From: Halovivax limisalsi | Lineage (GTDB): Archaea > Halobacteriota > Halobacteria > Halobacteriales > Natrialbaceae | Direction of reading: 5' to 3' | DNA length: 64,000 nt | Assembly (NCBI RefSeq): GCF_023093535.1 | Contig: NZ_CP095757.1 | Location: 2,170,001 to 2,234,000, forward strand | Shown: piece by piece, positions 44,056 through 53,131 of the stretch | Position numbering within the stretch: position 1 is the stretch's first letter | How the letters are laid out: every line of letters starts with the position of its first letter | Program-made: the position numbers and the translations under genes | The notes under the pieces: generated by a model | What the model was told of the DNA's origin: nothing | Databases searched by the model: none | The model's input: only the letters and a program-made list of their open reading frames with translations

Positions 44056-45119
44056 CCGAAACCGATACGATACTGGTGTGTTCGCTCGCGGAAAGTACCG
44101 GCAAGACGGCGATCGCCGTCGCGCTCGGCCGCGCCTCGAAGGAGCGCGGCGAGTCGGCCGGCTACATGAAACCGAAGGGGACCCGCCTCCGGAGCGTCGT
44201 CGGCAAGACGCTCGACGAGGACCCGAAACTCGCGATGTCGGTCCTCGGCCTCGAGGCCGACCTCGAGACGCTCGAACCCGTCGTCTACTCGCCGACGTTC
44301 GTCGAGGGCGCGATCGCCGGCCGGGCCGACCCGGCCGAAATACGCGAGCGCGTCCGCGAAGCCTTCGAGACGCTGGCCGCCGACCACAATCGGATGCTGG
44401 TCGAGGGCGGCGGGCGCATCGACCTCGGCGGCGTGATCGAGCTGACGGACGTCGACCTGGCCGAACTGCTCGACGCCCGGGTCCTCCTCGTCGCCGGCTA
44501 CGACGACGTCTACGACCTCGACTCGGTGCTCGCCGCGGCCGAGCGCTTCGGGGACCGCCTCGCCGGCGTCTGCTTCAACGCCGTCGAATCGCCGGATCGA
44601 TCGCGCCTGGATACGGACGGCATCTCGTTCCTGGAATCGCGGGACGTTCCGGTGCTGGGGATCGTTCCCCGGAACGAGACGCTCGCCGGCGTCACCGTGG
44701 AGGAACTCGCGGCCGAGATCGGGGGCGACCTCCTCGTCGAACCGACGGAGGACCACACGATCGAACGCTTCAGCGTCGGCGCGATGGGCCCCGACAGCGC
44801 GCTCAGACACTTCCGCCGCCTCCAGAACGCCGCGGTGGTGACAGGCGGCGACCGCTCGGAGATTCAGACCGCCGCTCTGGAGGCCCCTGGCGTGCGCTGT
44901 CTCATCCTCACCGGCGGCCACCGCCCGTCCGGGGCCGTGCTCGGCGCCGCCTCGGAGGCGTCGGTTCCCGTCATCGCCGTTCGGACGGACACGCTCACCA
45001 CCGTCGAACGAGCGGAATCGGTCGTCAGGGGCGGCCGGAGCCGCGACGAGGCGACCGTCGAGCGCATGCACGACCTCCTCGTCGACCACGTCGATCTCGA
45101 TCGGCTGTTCGAATCCTGA
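44052..45119 (+). CDS. Phosphotransacetylase-family protein (BioD-like P-loop plus DRTGG domain)
   Basis: This 355-residue protein has an N-terminal BioD/CobQ-like P-loop domain: LVCSLAESTGKTAIAVALGR, GYMKPKGTRLRS, LVEGGGRIDLGG, and CFNAVE with VPRNETLAGVTVEELA. A C-terminal DRTGG-type domain follows (SVGAMGPDSALRHFRR; CLILTGGHRPSGAVLGAASE). Haloarchaea carry this as a phosphotransacetylase-family protein; it lacks the classical Pta catalytic domain. Four-base overlap with the acyl-CoA synthetase gene suggests a shared role in acyl-CoA metabolism or its control. It may be a regulator rather than an enzyme. Confidence 0.75.
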   Translation: MTETDTILVCSLAESTGKTAIAVALGRASKERGESAGYMKPKGTRLRSVVGKTLDEDPKLAMSVLGLEADLETLEPVVYSPTFVEGAIAGRADPAEIRERVREAFETLAADHNRMLVEGGGRIDLGGVIELTDVDLAELLDARVLLVAGYDDVYDLDSVLAAAERFGDRLAGVCFNAVESPDRSRLDTDGISFLESRDVPVLGIVPRNETLAGVTVEELAAEIGGDLLVEPTEDHTIERFSVGAMGPDSALRHFRRLQNAAVVTGGDRSEIQTAALEAPGVRCLILTGGHRPSGAVLGAASEASVPVIAVRTDTLTTVERAESVVRGGRSRDEATVERMHDLLVDHVDLDRLFES

Positions 45120-45353
45120 GCACCGTGCGATTCCGTCACAGGTCACGCGATCGGGCGTTCTTCCGTCGTCGCTCGGTCCATCAGTCGGTAGGTGCAGGGT
45201 GGACCGACCGTGCGTTCGTTCAGAGAACGACTCCGTCACCGCGGGGGTCTCCTGTCACGCGATCGGTTTCGGAGCCCCGACGCGCGCCGCAATTCGCCAT
45301 CTCCACCGGGCCGAACGGCAATCTACTTCGGTGCCGCCCGCCGAGACTCGGAC

Positions 45354-46043
45354 ATGCCGACCGACGAGAGCGATGACGACGGGCGGTCCCGGACCCCGGG
45401 CGGGGGTCAGCCGCCGACGCCGGAACCGATCGAGGCCAGCGCGCCACCCGAATTCGGACTGGTGCAGGTCTGGTGGGGCGACGGCAAGGGAAAGACGACG
45501 GCCGCGCTCGGCATGGCGATGCGAGCCGCAGGGCACGGCTATCGGGTGCACCTGCTCCAGTTCATGAAGGGCGGAGCGTCGAGCGTCGAGGGGGTTCGCG
45601 GCGAGTACAACGCGATCGAGGCGCTCCCCGGGATCAGCTACGAGAACATCGGACACTACGGGTGGCACGGGATGGCGGACGGAACCGAGGAGGCGGATCA
45701 CGTCGCGCAGGCCGAGGCGGGCCTGGATCGCGCTCGAACGCTGCTCGACGCCGCGGCCGACGCGGCGCTTGACGCCCCGCTACCGCTCGACGGGCCGCCC
45801 GAGGACGGCGTCCACATGCTGGTGCTCGACGAGATCTGCTACGCGGCCAACCGCGACCTGATCGCGCCCGAGGACGTGCGCGACCTCGTCGAATCGAAGC
45901 CCTCCGGCCTCGAACTCGTCCTCACAGGGGGACACGATCGGCCGGACTATCTGACCGACCTCGCGGAGCTGGTGACCCACGTGGGGAAAGACCGCCACCC
46001 GATCGACGACGGTCAGCGCGCCCGAAAGGGGACGGAGTACTGA
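45354..46043 (+). CDS. cobA: Corrinoid adenosyltransferase (CobA/CobO family)
   Basis: This 229-residue enzyme transfers adenosyl from ATP to cob(I)alamin. It has the family P-loop VWWGDGKGKTTAALGMAMRA, LLQFMKGG and VLDEICYAANRDL (Walker B), and ends VTHVGKDRHPID. The first 33 residues are an acidic, disordered extension. I chose the ATG at 45354; the frame to 45192 is upstream noise. The gene stands alone. Confidence 0.85.
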   Translation: MPTDESDDDGRSRTPGGGQPPTPEPIEASAPPEFGLVQVWWGDGKGKTTAALGMAMRAAGHGYRVHLLQFMKGGASSVEGVRGEYNAIEALPGISYENIGHYGWHGMADGTEEADHVAQAEAGLDRARTLLDAAADAALDAPLPLDGPPEDGVHMLVLDEICYAANRDLIAPEDVRDLVESKPSGLELVLTGGHDRPDYLTDLAELVTHVGKDRHPIDDGQRARKGTEY

Positions 46044-46177
46044 GACACGATATTCCAACCTCAGTCTCGCGAAAACCCTCGATTCGATTCTCCGCGGGCG
46101 GCTGGCTCTCTCGTCATCCGTAACACGGCCCAGGCGGTCGAATTTACCTAGACCGCCCGAAAATTCCCCTGCCACTA

Positions 46178-46189
46178 CCGTTATAGGTG
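46178..46189 (+). promoter_or_regulatory. TATA-like box for ABC transporter operon
   Basis: CCGTTATAGGTG lies 25-36 bases before the ATG at 46214. Confidence 0.5.
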
Positions 46190-46213
46190 TCGCGACCGAA
46201 TCCTGGCCGAACG

Positions 46214-46954
46214 ATGGCTGAGATACGGGTTCGAAACCTCGAGAAGTCCTTCGACGGCGTCGAAGCGGTCTCGGGAATGAGCTTCGAGGTGGACGCTGGG
46301 GAGCTGTACGGCTTTCTCGGTCCGAACGGGGCCGGGAAGACGACGACGATACGCATCCTGACGGGGCAACTCCGGCCGGACGCGGGCAGCGTCGAGGTCA
46401 ACGGGACGGACCCGACCGTCGACCCGATCGAGACCCGCCGACGCGTCGGCATCCTGCCGGAAGACGGCACGCCGCCGAGTTTCTTCACCCCGCGCGAGTA
46501 CTTCGAGTACGTCGCGCGCATCCGGGGCCTCGATCCGGACCGCGTCGCGGAGCGCGGCGAGTCGCTGGCCGACCGCTTCGGCCTCGCCGGCAAGCTGGAT
46601 ACGCTTTCGACCGACCTCTCCCGGGGCCAGCAGCAGAAGGCGATGATCGTCCAGGCCTTCTTGCACGATCCAGACGTCGTCTTCATCGACGAGCCGCTCG
46701 CGAACCTCGACCCGATCGTCCAGGAACAGGTCAAGACCCACCTCGACGCGTACGTCGCGGACGGCAACACGGTCTTCGCCTCGACGCACAACATCGACGT
46801 CGCCGAGGAACTCTGCACCCGGGTGGGGATCGTCGCGGACGGACGCATCGTCGCCGACCAGCCCGTCGAGGGACGCGACGGGTCGCTGCTCGATACCTTC
46901 CTCACGACGGTCTCCGACGCGGAGCCGCGTGACGTCCCGACGATCCAGCCATGA
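46214..46954 (+). CDS. ABC transporter ATP-binding protein
   Basis: This 246-residue ATPase has Walker A FLGPNGAGKTTTIRIL, a degenerate signature LSTDLSRGQQQKAMIVQAF, Walker B VVFIDEPLANLD and the H-loop FASTHNIDVAEEL. It is of the ABC-2/NatA type, with the permease encoded next (four-base overlap). The ATG at 46214 follows a TATA box. Substrate unknown; such pairs often export lipids, peptides or drugs. Confidence 0.86.
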   Translation: MAEIRVRNLEKSFDGVEAVSGMSFEVDAGELYGFLGPNGAGKTTTIRILTGQLRPDAGSVEVNGTDPTVDPIETRRRVGILPEDGTPPSFFTPREYFEYVARIRGLDPDRVAERGESLADRFGLAGKLDTLSTDLSRGQQQKAMIVQAFLHDPDVVFIDEPLANLDPIVQEQVKTHLDAYVADGNTVFASTHNIDVAEELCTRVGIVADGRIVADQPVEGRDGSLLDTFLTTVSDAEPRDVPTIQP

Positions 46955-48462
46955 GCGCCGATTCGAGAGACGGTTCGGCCCCTGCGGTCGCCGCGGACGG
47001 CGGCGAGTCCGTCCCGGGAACGAGGCCGGGCCGAGCCGCGCAGGTTCGAACGATCGCCCGCGCGCTGGCCCGCGAGGAGTGGCGACTACACGTCCGCCTC
47101 TTCGGCGGCGTTCGATTCCTCGCGATTCCGGCGATCCTCGCGGTGTTCGCCGTCGGGACAGCGGTCGCGCTCGCCGAGACGGGAACCTCGATGGCGGGGG
47201 TCGTTCGCGGGCTGCACGTCTTCGCGCTCGGGTTCGGCCTCTACGCGGGCACGGGCGGCTTCGCGGGCTCGGACATGATCGAGGACGTCTTCGGCCCGCA
47301 CAGCTTCCTGCTCACGACGGCCGCCTGGCTCCCCGTCTCGCGACGGTTGGTCCTCGGACTCTTCCTGTTGAAAGACGCCGTCTTCTACGGCATCTTCTTC
47401 GTCGGACCGATGGCCCTGGCCGTCCTCGGACTCGAGGGCGCGGCGCCGGCTGCGCTCTCGTCGACGGCGATCCAGTGGCTCTCGCTCTGGCTGGCGTTCG
47501 CGTTCGGAATGGCCGTCACCGTCTGCGCCATCGCCGTCCGGACGCGGGGCGTCCCGTCGTCGGCCATCGGTGCAGTTGTCGGGGGAACCATCGTCGCCCT
47601 CTGGTGGACGGATTCGCTTCTCGCGGTCGTCGAGCTGGTGACGACGGCGGGGGTCGTCGTCGAGATGGCCGGACTCGCGGGTCTCACGCTGGTCATGAGC
47701 GTCGGCGGCCTGTCGATCTACGACCCCGCTCACGTCCCCCCGTCGCGGACCACGCCGGGACGCTACGAGTGGCTACGGGCCCGAATTCCGGGCGGTGACC
47801 CGCTCGTCGCCAAGTCGATTCTGGATCTGGGCCGGTCGAGCGGCGGCTACGCGAAGCCGTTCGTCTCGGTCACGATCCTGCTCGTCCTCGTCGGCGGGCT
47901 GGTCGACGTCGTCGCGTCTATCACCGGCGTCGCGCCCGCGCCGGGGCTGTTCTTCGGCGGCGTCCTCGGGTTGAGCGCCTTCACGACCTACAACTGGCTC
48001 ACTCAGTTCGACGACGTCGAGGCCTACCGCATCCACCCGATCTCGGTGCCGGATCTCTTCGCGGCGAAGCGACTGGCGTTCGTCCTCGTCGGTGCGCCGA
48101 CGGTGGCGATTCCATACGCACTCGCCGTGGTCTGGTTCGACGCGACGGCCCTCGACGCGGCCGTGGGTGCCTGCGTCCTGGCCGGCTACTCGCTCTATTA
48201 CTACGGGCTCACGGTCGCACTCGCGGGTTTTTCGCCCAACGAGTTCCTCTTCGACGGCCTGCGATTCGGCGCGTTCGGACTCGGCGTCGCGCTCGCGCTC
48301 GTCCCGACGCTCGTCGTCGGGTTTGTCCTCGGGTCGATGACTCCGGGGATTGCGGTCGTCTTCGTCGCGACGAGCGCGATCCTGGCCGCCGTCGGCGTCG
48401 TCCTCTCGAATCGGGCCGCCGCCTACTGGACGGAGCGGTATCTCGACGGGACGGCGGGCTGA
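46951..48462 (+). CDS. ABC transporter permease (ABC-2-like)
   Basis: This 503-residue membrane protein has about twelve helices in two blocks (about residues 55-265 and 300-495), joined by a soluble loop. An N-terminal amphipathic elbow (IARALAREEWRLHVRLFGG) precedes the first helix, as in ABC-2 permeases. It is coupled to the ATPase gene by ATGA overlap, so the pair forms one transporter. Confidence 0.78.
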   Translation: MSADSRDGSAPAVAADGGESVPGTRPGRAAQVRTIARALAREEWRLHVRLFGGVRFLAIPAILAVFAVGTAVALAETGTSMAGVVRGLHVFALGFGLYAGTGGFAGSDMIEDVFGPHSFLLTTAAWLPVSRRLVLGLFLLKDAVFYGIFFVGPMALAVLGLEGAAPAALSSTAIQWLSLWLAFAFGMAVTVCAIAVRTRGVPSSAIGAVVGGTIVALWWTDSLLAVVELVTTAGVVVEMAGLAGLTLVMSVGGLSIYDPAHVPPSRTTPGRYEWLRARIPGGDPLVAKSILDLGRSSGGYAKPFVSVTILLVLVGGLVDVVASITGVAPAPGLFFGGVLGLSAFTTYNWLTQFDDVEAYRIHPISVPDLFAAKRLAFVLVGAPTVAIPYALAVVWFDATALDAAVGACVLAGYSLYYYGLTVALAGFSPNEFLFDGLRFGAFGLGVALALVPTLVVGFVLGSMTPGIAVVFVATSAILAAVGVVLSNRAAAYWTERYLDGTAG

Positions 48463-48567
48463 CGGACGGATCTGCCGCCGACCATCGGACTCGGCGTTCG
48501 ATTCGACGCTCGATACGGAGGATACGTTGAAGGGTGAAATCCACGTCAGTTCGCCTATCGGGCCTCC

Positions 48568-49374
48568 ATGATCGCCAGCGCTCCTGCGATACTCTTCGAT
48601 AGTTTTCCCTGGTGGATCGCCGTCCCGATGCTGTATCTCACCGTCTTGATCGCCGGAATGGCCCTCGACGAGACGTACGTCAACCGGACGACGCCGCTTT
48701 CCGCCGCGATCGTGCTCTCGGTCCACAGCCTGTTGAACGGCGGGCTGTGGGCGCCGCTCTCGCTGTACGTGGACGTCGGGCTCTTCGTCGGTCTCTACGG
48801 CCTGTACGCCTACGTCGTGGACGGCTACGTCGGGGAGCCGTTCCGGCTGGCCGCCTACCTGCTCTACTCGCCGCTCTCGGTGGTCCTCGTGCTCCTGTTC
48901 CCGGAGATTCTGTTCGTCGTCGCCCTCGCGGTCGCGGGCTACGCCAACATGCACCTGCTCGCCGTTCTCCACCCGGTGGAGCCCTACTATTTCGGGCCCG
49001 ACTCTCCCGACGAGGTGCCGGCCGACGGAAGCGAGTGGGGCACTCGCGACCCGGTCGAGCGATCCGACGACGATCCCGGGGCCGGGCTCTCCAGTGCGAT
49101 CGCCGGCCGGTCCATCGCGGCGACCCTCCGAGGTGACGCCGCCTCGACGGACGAATCGGCCGCGAACGCACAGTCTCCACGGGATGGGAGGGCCGGCGTG
49201 GGCGAGACGGCTGGCGCGGAGCGTCCCTCGACCGATCCCAGCGATCCGTCGGGGGCCAGCGCCACCGATTCGGCGCCGACCGGCCCCGCGGATGCGTCGA
49301 CGACCGAGGGGACGCCGGAAGACGAGTCGACGCCGGATCGCGGCGTCTTGCCCGGATTCATGCGACGCGTGTGA
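48568..49374 (+). CDS. Uncharacterised membrane protein with a long disordered tail
   Basis: This 268-residue protein has four or five membrane helices in residues 1-140 (for example WWIAVPMLYLTVLIAGMALD and LYSPLSVVLVLLFPEILFVV). Residues 145-268 are acidic, serine and threonine-rich and low complexity. Next to the ABC transporter but 106 bases away, it may share its control or be independent. I do not recognise the family. Confidence 0.6.
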   Translation: MIASAPAILFDSFPWWIAVPMLYLTVLIAGMALDETYVNRTTPLSAAIVLSVHSLLNGGLWAPLSLYVDVGLFVGLYGLYAYVVDGYVGEPFRLAAYLLYSPLSVVLVLLFPEILFVVALAVAGYANMHLLAVLHPVEPYYFGPDSPDEVPADGSEWGTRDPVERSDDDPGAGLSSAIAGRSIAATLRGDAASTDESAANAQSPRDGRAGVGETAGAERPSTDPSDPSGASATDSAPTGPADASTTEGTPEDESTPDRGVLPGFMRRV

Positions 49375-49570
49375 CGACCATCCGCTGTCACCGCGGACCG
49401 TCCGCTTCCGTACTGCTGACACGCCGCTCGTCCACTCGATCCGGGATCGATTCGTTCGACCGACTCGTATCGAAGCCGTACCCGATCGAGACGTGTCTCA
49501 ACGACGCCAGCGTGTTCCGGTCGGAGAGAGGCGGTACGGACGGCGTCGACCCGAATCAACTACCTCAAAA

Positions 49571-49583
49571 TTTATTATTTATG
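49571..49583 (+). promoter_or_regulatory. TATA-like box for MTH865 gene
   Basis: TTTATTATTTATG is strongly AT-rich and lies 21-33 bases before the ATG at 49604, as for a leaderless, well-expressed gene. Confidence 0.6.
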
Positions 49584-49603
49584 CGGGCGAAGCCCCACTC
49601 GCA

Positions 49604-49858
49604 ATGACAGACGAAGCCGAACTCCGCGAGCAGTTCACCGAGGCGTTCAAAGGCGCCGACTACCCCGTCTCCAACCCGATGGACCTCGTCCCGGCGCTGC
49701 CGAACGGCCCGGGAACCAAATTCGAGTCCGGCGACTTCTCCATGACGGCGATGGAACTCAACTCCAAAGCCGCCGGAAAGGCCGACTTCCCCTACGACGA
49801 CGTCGACTCGCTCGTCGACGACCTCATCGCGGGCCTCAAGGACGACGGCCACCTCTGA
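49604..49858 (+). CDS. MTH865 family protein
   Basis: This 84-residue protein matches the MTH865 family: ELREQFTEAFKGADYPVSNP, then LVPALPNGPGTKFESGDFSM and DVDSLVDDLIAGL. It is a small helical domain related in fold to EF-hands, found in methanogens and haloarchaea, with no known function. The whole protein is this domain. A strong TATA box suggests high expression. Confidence 0.82.
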   Translation: MTDEAELREQFTEAFKGADYPVSNPMDLVPALPNGPGTKFESGDFSMTAMELNSKAAGKADFPYDDVDSLVDDLIAGLKDDGHL

Positions 49859-50065
49859 GTCGGCTACCGCTCCGAAACGGCTACTCGAAGTCGATCGTCC
49901 GCGCTCCTGCTCGAGTCTCGACGCCGATTCGTCTCACTGTGATCGTGTCGGACTCGGTAGTCCGGCCTCGGGTTGGCGCCGTTCGTCCACCAGCCTCGTT
50001 CGACGGGCTTGCGCTTTCCCGAGTTCTCGACGGCCGGGCGACCGCCGACGGATCCGTCTCTCGTG

Positions 50066-50212
50066 TCACCGCGTCGTGTGCGTGACGATGTCGTCGTCGC
50101 CGCAGTTCGGACAGGCCGTCGCCGTCGCGTCGACGGTCGTCCCGCAGCGGCGACACTCGTAGACGACGGCTCCCTCGCCGCCGAAGAGGAGTGACGTAAC
50201 TGTCTCGATCAT
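50066..50212 (-). CDS. 48-residue zinc-ribbon microprotein
   Basis: The minus strand from ATG 50212 to TGA 50066 encodes 48 residues: a short hydrophobic start (MIETVTSLLFGGEGAV), then a zinc ribbon with two CxxC pairs (YECRRCGTTVDATATACPNC) and the tail IVTHTTR. The ribbon is nearly identical to that of the 84-residue protein at 10814-11068, which supports a real gene. It seems to be the minimal form of that family. Confidence 0.65.
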   Translation of the reverse strand: MIETVTSLLFGGEGAVVYECRRCGTTVDATATACPNCGDDDIVTHTTR

Positions 50213-50390
50213 TCCATCCCCTACCGTCCCGTGTCACGTTCATCGACAAGTATTTTTCCGGAGTATTCAGTTCCGTCGAGGAACCGAAAGGCCGTACTCT
50301 CGGTGCTCGATCCGGCCCTGCGATCTCCGTCTTGAATCGATCCGTGACCGATACCGCCGCCCTGGCCGGGACCGAAGCGGAAGCGCCACC

Positions 50391-51512
50391 TCATTCGTCG
50401 GCTCGGGTCCACTCGCCCTGGACGACGGTGTCGACGGACGGCGGTTCGGCGCCGACGGTTCCGTCCGTCGAGAACGTCTCGACGGCGTTCGCCGCGGCGG
50501 TCGTCTCGTCGGTTCCGTCCCCCGTCGCGTCGAGTTGTCGTTCCACGATCGTGCCGCCGTCGCCGACCGCGACGTCGTACGAGTCGCCCTTCGCGGCCCC
50601 GCGGAGGGTCGATTCGACCGGCGTCTGGAACTGGTCCCACTGGCCCGCGGACCGTCGCTCGTACACCGCTCCACCGTCGCCGGCGGCGAGGCCCGCGTCC
50701 CCGGCGCGGTCGACCGCGCGGATGGCGCGCCGACCGTCGTCGATCACGTGGGGCGTCCAGCGGAAGCCGTCGTATCGGTAGACGATCCCGGCGCCGCCGG
50801 CGACGTTCGCGTCCCGCAACCCCTGGCTCGCGATGTCGTAGAACGCGCCGCCCGCGAAATCGATGCCGACCTGCTCCCAGGAGGCCCCGCCGTCGGTCGT
50901 CTCCCCGACGAACTGACTCGTCGAGCAGACGTGGCCGGCCGTCCGCGCGTGGAAGTCGATGCCGGGAATCGTCGAACCGCCGCCGGGCTTGATCACGTCT
51001 TCGTACTGCATCGCGCCGCTATCCTGGCGGGTCCCGACCAGCAACTCGCCGGAGCCGTTGACGAAGTAGACGCGCTCGTTCTCCCCGGCGGTTCCCCGCA
51101 CGGCGCAGTCCTCCCACGTGCTCGTCATCCCCATCGGCGCGGAGTAGTTCGTCAGCGTCCGCGTCTCGATGTTGTACTCGCCGATGACGCCGCTGCCGCC
51201 GACGAACCAGACCGCGGCGCCGTCGTCCGTGACGTCGATCCCGGTCAGGCGGCGGCTCCTGGCTTGCGGTCCGTACCTGACGACGAAGTGCCAACCGTCG
51301 TCGCACCGGGCGACCACGTTGCCGTCTGCCCCGGCCGCGAACGGCCCGGACGGGGTGCCGACCGCGTCGTTGAGCGCCTTGCTGGTCGGCGATTCGGCCA
51401 CGGTCCAGTCGGTTCCATTCGATTGGCCGGCGGCGAACCCGATGGGGAGGGTGCCGGCCGCAGTCGTCGCCGTTGCGAGTCGAAGGACGTCGCGTCTCGT
51501 CTGTGCTGTCAT
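50391..51512 (-). CDS. Tat-exported beta-propeller (YCF48/BNR-like) protein
   Basis: This 373-residue protein begins with a twin-arginine signal (TRRDVLRLATATTAAGTL). Repeats of about 45-50 residues follow, with the pattern AxGxDGxVxR / WxxV as in YCF48 or BNR propellers (FAAGADGNVVARCDDGWHFV; ETTDGGASWEQVGIDFAGGA; LAAGDGGAVYERRSAGQWDQ). It would be a folded, exported protein of about six or seven blades. No catalytic motif. The role is unknown. A TATA-like TCATTTACGGAG lies at 51539-51550 (minus). Confidence 0.72.
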   Translation of the reverse strand: MTAQTRRDVLRLATATTAAGTLPIGFAAGQSNGTDWTVAESPTSKALNDAVGTPSGPFAAGADGNVVARCDDGWHFVVRYGPQARSRRLTGIDVTDDGAAVWFVGGSGVIGEYNIETRTLTNYSAPMGMTSTWEDCAVRGTAGENERVYFVNGSGELLVGTRQDSGAMQYEDVIKPGGGSTIPGIDFHARTAGHVCSTSQFVGETTDGGASWEQVGIDFAGGAFYDIASQGLRDANVAGGAGIVYRYDGFRWTPHVIDDGRRAIRAVDRAGDAGLAAGDGGAVYERRSAGQWDQFQTPVESTLRGAAKGDSYDVAVGDGGTIVERQLDATGDGTDETTAAANAVETFSTDGTVGAEPPSVDTVVQGEWTRADE

Positions 51513-51859
51513 GTGACGCGGCTCTGTGTACTAACCCACTCCGTAAATGAGTGGAGGACATTCTACGCGGTTGGAACAACTGGTAATGGGTATCGGCCGT
51601 TGTCGCGAACCCGTCCGGTGCGATGGTCCGGGCCGCTCAAACGCCGTTAACCGGGTGTTCAGCTGCGGTCGCGTGCGTCGCGAGAACGAGGGTCGTCGAC
51701 CTGTGACGGGTCCGCGCCAGGGAACATCACCGAACCCGCGAACGGGCCGAACGCGGTTGGCGGAGCGGATCGACCGTCCGAGCGGCTCGCCGACGGTGCG
51801 GTTTCAGATTCACCGCGCGCTGAGAACCCTTTTTACGAGCGCCCACATAGGCCGATTCG
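51513..51859. other. Divergent promoter region
   Basis: These 347 bases separate the beta-propeller gene from the RPA operon and hold TATA-like boxes for both: TCATTTACGGAG (51539-51550, minus) and CCTTTTTACGAGC (51828-51840, plus). No gene is seen. Confidence 0.5.
51828..51840 (+). promoter_or_regulatory. TATA-like box for RPA operon
   Basis: CCTTTTTACGAGC lies 20-32 bases before the ATG at 51860, giving a leaderless transcript. Confidence 0.55.
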
Positions 51860-53131
51860 ATGGACTTAGACAGCCACGCCGAGGAGCTCGCCTCCGACCT
51901 CGGCGTCGACAACGAGGAGGTCAAAGCCGACCTGCAGAACCTGGTGACGTACAGCGTCCCGATCGACGAGGCGAAACAGAGCCTCCGGCGGAAGTACGGC
52001 GACGGTGACGGCGGTTCGAGCGGGCCGACGACGAAGTCGATCGGCGAGATCGACCCGGACGCGGGCAACGTCTCCGTCACGGGCGTCGTCCTCACCGCGG
52101 GGAAGCGATCGATCCGGTACCAGGGCGACGATCACGAGATCGTCGAGGGCGAACTCGCCGACGAGACCGGCCGCATCGACTTTACCGCCTGGGAGGACTT
52201 CGGGCTCGAAGCGGGCCAGACGCTCACCGTGGGCAACGCCGGCGTCCGCGAGTGGAACGGCCAACCCGAGCTCAACCTCGGCGAACACACCTCGATCACG
52301 GAGTCGGACGACGCGCTCGACGTGCCCTACGAGATCGGCGGCGAGGCCTCGCTGACCGACCTCGAAACCGGCGATCGAGCGGCGACCGTCGAGGTCGTCG
52401 TCCTCGAGTGCGAACGGCGGACGATCGACGGCCGCGACGGCGAAACGGAGATCCTGAGCGGCGTGCTCGGCGACGAGAGCGGTCGCCTCCCCTTCACCTG
52501 CTGGGATCCGCGACCCGAGATCGAACCCGACGCCACGCTCAGACTCGAGAACGTCTACGTCAGGGAGTTCCGCGGGGTCCCCGAAGTGAACGTCTCCGAG
52601 TACACGACCGTCGACGTCCTCGACGCCGAGATCGAGGTCGGCACGGACGCCCCGTCGATGACCATCGGCGAGGCCGTCTCCGGCGGCGGGGTCTACGACG
52701 TGGAGCTGTCGGGCAATCTGATCGAGGTCCGCGACGGCTCCGGGCTCATTCAGCGCTGTCCGGAGTGCGGTCGCGTCGTCCAGAAGAACCAGTGTCGCAC
52801 CCACGGCGAGGTCGACGGCGAGGACGACCTCCGGGTGAAGGCGATCCTCGACGACGGCACCGGCACCGTGACGGTCGTCCTCGACGACGAGGTCACCGCC
52901 GAGGTGTACGGCGGCGATCTCGATGACGCCCGCGAGCAGGCTCGCGAGGCGATGGACCAGTCGGTCGTCGCGGAGACCATCCGCGAGCGCGTCGTCGGTC
53001 GCGAGTACCGCGTGCGCGGTCACCTCTCCGTCGACGAGTACGGCGCCAACCTCGACGCGACGACCTTCGCCGAGTGCGACGACGATCCGGCCGCGCGTGC
53101 GAGCGCGTTCCTCGCGGAGGTGGACGGATGA
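51860..53131 (+). CDS. rpa1: Single-stranded DNA-binding protein, RPA large-subunit type
   Basis: This 423-residue protein binds ssDNA in replication and repair. A short helical N-terminus precedes three OB folds, at about residues 70-150, 170-255 and 280-400. The third contains a zinc finger, CPECGRVVQKNQCRTHG. The layout of three OB folds plus zinc finger, followed by an associated protein and a phosphoesterase, matches the rpa1 operon of Haloferax volcanii rather than rpa2 or rpa3. The next gene overlaps by four bases. Confidence 0.85.
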   Translation: MDLDSHAEELASDLGVDNEEVKADLQNLVTYSVPIDEAKQSLRRKYGDGDGGSSGPTTKSIGEIDPDAGNVSVTGVVLTAGKRSIRYQGDDHEIVEGELADETGRIDFTAWEDFGLEAGQTLTVGNAGVREWNGQPELNLGEHTSITESDDALDVPYEIGGEASLTDLETGDRAATVEVVVLECERRTIDGRDGETEILSGVLGDESGRLPFTCWDPRPEIEPDATLRLENVYVREFRGVPEVNVSEYTTVDVLDAEIEVGTDAPSMTIGEAVSGGGVYDVELSGNLIEVRDGSGLIQRCPECGRVVQKNQCRTHGEVDGEDDLRVKAILDDGTGTVTVVLDDEVTAEVYGGDLDDAREQAREAMDQSVVAETIRERVVGREYRVRGHLSVDEYGANLDATTFAECDDDPAARASAFLAEVDG

